Below are positions 4,508 through 7,098 of a DNA stretch of 7,098 bases, in pieces; the stretch's first letter is position 1, and the number at the start of each line of letters is the position of its first letter. A program made the translations under genes and the position numbers. The notes under the pieces were generated by a model that did no database searches, was not told the origin of the DNA, and saw nothing but the letters and a program-made list of their open reading frames with translations. The stretch comes from Gemmatimonadota bacterium (GTDB taxonomy: Bacteria; Gemmatimonadota; Gemmatimonadetes; Longimicrobiales; Gaopeijiaceae): positions 1 through 7,098 of the forward strand of contig SKVI01000258.1 of NCBI GenBank assembly GCA_007129525.1. The letters are read 5' to 3'.

Positions 4508-5397
4508 TCGGATTCCTGGACTCGTTCGGGGAGCAGGATCGTGATCTGAGCCCCGGGGAAGGCCGGAAGGTCCTCCTCCAGCGGGGGAAGGTCCTCCCAC
4601 TCCGGCACGTCGGCGATCCGAGCCGTGCCGCTACGCACGCTGATGACCCCATCCCAGCGACGGACCTGACGACGCATCTGCTGGATCCCCTGGCCTCGCC
4701 CCTGGTCCGGAAAGCGGGTCAGACCGTGGAGGAAGGCCGCCTCCAGTGCGGTGGAGTCGCTCCACCGGTCGCCGAACCGGCCCGAGTGCTCACCTTCAAG
4801 CGAGCGTCGGAATCCCCGACCGGTGTCCCCCACGGCCAGGATCAGGACATGCCGGCCCAGCCGCCGGCTCCAGTTGTAGCTCTGCGCCGCCACCCATCCC
4901 GGCGCCTCCGCATGCTCCAGGATGTTCTGGCACACCTCCGAGAGGATCACCGAGAACTGAACCACCGCCGACGGCGGGTATCGCAGGGTGCGCGACAAGA
5001 TGTGGCCGGCTCGTTCCTGTACCCGCTCCACCACGTCGTGGACGTCGTGATTTTCCGAAATCTTACTCAGTTCCAGGAGAACGTCGGAGGCCCCGGAACT
5101 CCGCCGGGGAGGTGGCGACACCAGTTCGAACCCCTCCCGCACCCGCTCGAAGAAACCCATGCGAGAAAGGTACCCCGAGACCTCGGACGACTCCGGGGAT
5201 CGCAGCACCGGTGGATGCTCGCTCCGGTCGGCCAGAAAACGCCCAGCACTCAGAAGTCCGATCATGCCCACCGGATCGATCCAGCTCAACCCCCGGGCAT
5301 CCAGCAGAACCCGCCCGTCGGGGGACTCGGTGACCTGCCCCAGAAAAGGGTCCAGGGTCTTGTAGCTCAGCGTGGCGGGAACCTCGAGCACTCTCAT
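4504..5397 (-). CDS. STAS-like domain fused to a GHKL (HATPase_c) ATPase, anti-sigma-factor/partner-switch type
   Basis: This 297-aa cytosolic regulator has no transmembrane segment. Residues 1-95 resemble a STAS domain: GRVLLDARGLSWIDPVGMIG (28-47) aligns with the 'vlLDlsgv..iDssG...L' core. The phosphorylatable Ser position is Pro-Val (Asp41-Pro42-Val43-Gly44), so this copy probably is not phosphorylated. Residues about 140-290 form a GHKL ATPase. The N box is SVILSEVCQNILEHAE (149-164) with Glu154 and Asn158, the G1 box is AVGDTGRGF (188-196), and a glycine-rich G2-like loop is DQGRGQGIQQM (231-241). No histidine-phosphotransfer (DHp) domain is present, so it is more like SpoIIAB/RsbW-type kinases than a sensor kinase. 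The start at 5397 overlaps the preceding kinase gene by ATGA and has GGAG 5 nt upstream. An in-frame start at 5568 would add 57 residues of out-of-frame sequence. Its target is unknown; no sigma factor is visible in the window. Confidence 0.85.
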   Translation of the reverse strand: MRVLEVPATLSYKTLDPFLGQVTESPDGRVLLDARGLSWIDPVGMIGLLSAGRFLADRSEHPPVLRSPESSEVSGYLSRMGFFERVREGFELVSPPPRRSSGASDVLLELSKISENHDVHDVVERVQERAGHILSRTLRYPPSAVVQFSVILSEVCQNILEHAEAPGWVAAQSYNWSRRLGRHVLILAVGDTGRGFRRSLEGEHSGRFGDRWSDSTALEAAFLHGLTRFPDQGRGQGIQQMRRQVRRWDGVISVRSGTARIADVPEWEDLPPLEEDLPAFPGAQITILLPERVQESE

Positions 5398-6386
5398 TGT
5401 CTCTCCGTGTCGGACGTCACCTGTCCCTTCAGGTGTCGGTGAAGGCCCCGGGCGCCCCGATGCTGGACGTTCCGCGCAGCCATGGCGTTGGCTCGCTGCA
5501 TGGCCGCCGGCAGTGCGTCGCCGGCCAGAAGCCGTGCGAAGAGTGTGGACCCCCACACGTCGCCGCATCCCGTGGGGTCCCCGTCGTCCACCACCGTCTC
5601 CTGCGGAGCGTGCCCACTGCGAGCCGGTCCCGGAATGCCCAGGCGCTCACGGAGTCGGGGCCAGACGAAGGGATCGGGCTCGAAGCCCGCCGAGGCCACG
5701 TAGGCGGCACCCCGGTCCTCCAGAGTCACCGCCATGAGCTGCACGTCCGGTCCCGCCAGCCGGGCCGCCAGCGCCCAGGGGTCCCCCTGCTTTCGGGCCA
5801 GGAGGTGGAGCTCCTGCTCGTTCATCTGCACGGCATCGAAGGTGCGGATCCAGCGAGCCCACTCCGGCAGGGGCTGGGGGATCCGGTCGCCCCTCCGTCC
5901 CACCCCCAGAAAGAGGGAGTGGAGATCAGCGTAAAGGGGCCCGGGGAAGCCCGCCCGGAGGGAGCCCGCCACGTCCAGCTCCAGCTCGAAGCCGCTGATG
6001 AAGTTCACGTAGACGGCGTCGCAGAGCGAGACCACCGGCTCCAGCTCGAACCACTGCCAGGGCGGAACGCCGCCCCGGAGAAGCTCTCCCTGTCGGCGAC
6101 CGTCCCGGTAGTGGAGCTCCACCCGGTTGTTGGCTTCGGGTACCACGGTGATCCCCGGCTCCGTTCGGAGGCCCGGGATCTGGGACAGGTAGGAAAAGGC
6201 CTCTTCCGAAAGGTCCCGTCCCACCTTCAGCATCGGCAGGACCTCCCACCCTGGGGGCAGGTTGGCAGAAAACGATTCCAGGGCGTACCCGATCCCCCCC
6301 CACTCCCGGGTAGGTGCCGAAGGCTCGTCGTGGCGGTGGATCGTGTCCCAGACCAGGGTCCCGATGACTCCCAGGACGCGGCTCAT
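5394..6386 (-). CDS. PfkB/ribokinase-family carbohydrate or nucleoside kinase, substrate unknown
   Basis: This 330-aa kinase, of normal family length, is expected to transfer the ATP gamma-phosphate to a sugar or nucleoside hydroxyl in the cytosol. N-terminal LGVIGTLVWDTI (5-16) is the first strand with the substrate-side Asp14. VQMNEQEL (187-194) is the 'N..E' motif and MAVTLEDRGAAYV (218-230) the following strand. PfkB signature 2 is DDGDPTGCGDVWGSTLFARL (267-286), with Asp276 the catalytic base and the GCGD anion hole in place of the usual GAGD. Signature 1 is unusual: GGIGYALESF (30-39) replaces the typical GG...NvA, so the conserved Asn is missing. This suggests a substrate different from ribose or fructose phosphate. 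The start ATG at 6386 overlaps the ROK kinase stop (ATGA), with GGAGG 7 nt upstream. The gene end overlaps the STAS-ATPase start in the same way. Adenosine-kinase-like activity is possible but not demonstrated by motifs. Confidence 0.9.
   Translation of the reverse strand: MSRVLGVIGTLVWDTIHRHDEPSAPTREWGGIGYALESFSANLPPGWEVLPMLKVGRDLSEEAFSYLSQIPGLRTEPGITVVPEANNRVELHYRDGRRQGELLRGGVPPWQWFELEPVVSLCDAVYVNFISGFELELDVAGSLRAGFPGPLYADLHSLFLGVGRRGDRIPQPLPEWARWIRTFDAVQMNEQELHLLARKQGDPWALAARLAGPDVQLMAVTLEDRGAAYVASAGFEPDPFVWPRLRERLGIPGPARSGHAPQETVVDDGDPTGCGDVWGSTLFARLLAGDALPAAMQRANAMAARNVQHRGARGLHRHLKGQVTSDTERQ
5403..5406 (-). promoter_or_regulatory. Ribosome binding site of the STAS-ATPase gene
   Basis: GGAG (in GGAGAG) on the minus strand lies 5 nt upstream of the ATG at 5397, within the end of the PfkB-family gene. 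It supports this start over the one at 5568. Confidence 0.7.
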
Positions 6387-7098
6387 CGATGACCCTCCAG
6401 AACCTCGCGCCGGAAGGTCAGGGCCGCCCCTCGCACTCCGGCCAGCTCCGGCTGCCGGGCCACCGCGACCACACAGGCCTCGGCCGAGGCTTCGAAGGCC
6501 CGCTGCCTCACCTCGGCCCGAACCGGCGCCAGGAGAAGGTCTCCGGCCTGAACCACGCCACCGGCCAGCACGATGCGGTCGGGGTTCAGCAGGTTCACCA
6601 GTCCCGCCAACCCGGCCCCCAGGTACCGGGCTGCCTCAGCAAGCACTTCCTGGCAGAGCGCGTCACCCGACGCTGCCGCCCGGGTCACCAGCGCCGCCGT
6701 GACGCGGTCGGGCTCCCCCTCGGTCAGCTCCGTCAGGGTAGAGACGGCTCCCTCCGTCAGCCGTTCCCGGGCCCGGGCGGCGATGGCGGTCCCCGACGCG
6801 TAGGCCTCCAGGCATCCGTGGTTGCCGCACGAGCACCGCCGTCCTCCCATCTGGACGGTCACGTGCCCCACTTCCCCTGCGGCCCCGGAGACTCCCCGGA
6901 AGACCCTTCCTTTCCGAATGATGGCTCCGCCGATACCCGTCCCCAGCGTCACCCCCACCATGAGCCTGCTGCCGCGCCCGGCGCCGGCCCACCATTCTCC
7001 CAGCGCCGCGCAGTTGGCGTCGTTGTCCACCACCACCGGCAGATCGAGCCGCTGGAGGAAGAGGTCACGGACCGGCACGTGGCGCCACCCCAGGTTCG
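6383..7098 (-). CDS. ROK-family sugar kinase (glucokinase-like), 5' end outside the window
   Basis: About 237 codons of a ROK protein (family size about 300-320 aa) are present. The N-terminal DxGxT phosphate loop lies beyond the window edge. The visible part starts with NLGWRHVPVRDLF, the typical ROK segment. The GTG at 7078 is therefore an internal Val, not a start. Counting that Val as 1, VVVDNDANCAALGEW (15-29) holds the catalytic Asp20. GVTLGTGIGGAII (42-54) is the second phosphate loop. GHVTV plus CSCGNHGCLEAYASG (His72, Cys82, Cys84, Cys89, Glu91) is the zinc-binding ROK signature. VLAGGVVQAG is the adenosine motif. No helix-turn-helix is seen in the visible part, but an N-terminal repressor domain cannot be excluded because the start is missing. 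The likely substrate is glucose or a related hexose. It is the most upstream gene seen and overlaps the PfkB-family gene by ATGA. Confidence 0.93.
   Translation of the reverse strand, partial: NLGWRHVPVRDLFLQRLDLPVVVDNDANCAALGEWWAGAGRGSRLMVGVTLGTGIGGAIIRKGRVFRGVSGAAGEVGHVTVQMGGRRCSCGNHGCLEAYASGTAIAARARERLTEGAVSTLTELTEGEPDRVTAALVTRAAASGDALCQEVLAEAARYLGAGLAGLVNLLNPDRIVLAGGVVQAGDLLLAPVRAEVRQRAFEASAEACVVAVARQPELAGVRGAALTFRREVLEGHR
6394..6398 (-). promoter_or_regulatory. Ribosome binding site of the PfkB-family kinase gene
   Basis: GGAGG on the minus strand lies 7 nt before the ATG at 6386, inside the last codons of the ROK kinase gene (within Leu-Glu-Gly-His-Arg). Confidence 0.75.

Noticed and set aside
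4033..4652. Longer N-termini for the PLP enzyme, STAS-like and STAS-ATPase genes (starts at 4032, 4652 and 5568)
   Set aside because: The extensions are reading-frame run-ins through the preceding gene with Arg/Pro/Ser-rich noise. The internal ATGs have RBSs, two of them have ATGA overlaps with the preceding gene, and the PLP enzyme start matches the family N-terminus.
5397..6392. A 331-codon plus-strand ORF that mirrors the PfkB-family gene almost end to end
   Set aside because: It is the antisense shadow of a GC-rich gene with strong third-position bias; it is Arg/Pro/Gly/His-rich, shows no family motif, and the minus-strand reading has a complete PfkB signature.

Overview
All nine protein-coding genes in this window lie on the minus strand and read from high to low coordinates. 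The DNA is GC-rich (roughly two thirds by eye, not computed). Long spurious ORFs run antisense to the real genes, as is usual at such composition. Protein style points to a high-GC, free-living bacterium: an Mrp ATPase with a Gly/Pro-rich linker, a stand-alone NifU C-terminal domain, and STAS/GHKL regulators. Gemmatimonadota or a similar environmental phylum would fit, but nothing in the window proves this. No RNA gene, mobile element, CRISPR array or phage signature was seen.

Upstream block in transcription order (7098 to 2695): a ROK-family sugar kinase whose N-terminus lies outside the window; a PfkB/ribokinase-family kinase; a STAS + GHKL-ATPase regulator; a STAS-like + probable winged-helix protein; and a Cys/Met-metabolism PLP enzyme. 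Three of the four junctions are 4-nt ATGA stop/start overlaps. The fourth is a 25-nt gap bridged by a 10-codon micro-ORF that overlaps both neighbours by ATGA. The block therefore looks like one tightly coupled transcription unit.

A 103-bp gap (2592-2694) follows. It holds a weak promoter-like pair and an imperfect 10-bp-stem hairpin just upstream of the next block.

Downstream block (2591 to 84): a NifU-like Fe-S scaffold; an Mrp/NBP35 Fe-S carrier ATPase; a 74-aa cysteine-free protein resembling the ScdA-N/DUF1858 helical fold; and a SAM hydrolase (DUF62). The nifU-like/mrp junction carries a 4-codon micro-ORF ideally spaced from the Shine-Dalgarno, ending in an ATGA overlap on the mrp start. 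Positions 1-83 hold no recognisable gene.

Functionally the window combines carbohydrate or nucleoside phosphorylation, a possible partner-switching regulatory pair, sulfur amino-acid metabolism, Fe-S cluster delivery and SAM turnover. A sulfur/SAM theme (PLP lyase, Fe-S scaffold and carrier, SAM hydrolase, possibly an adenosine-kinase-like PfkB) is plausible but inferred. The least explained parts are the STAS/ATPase pair and the micro-ORFs at the gene junctions.
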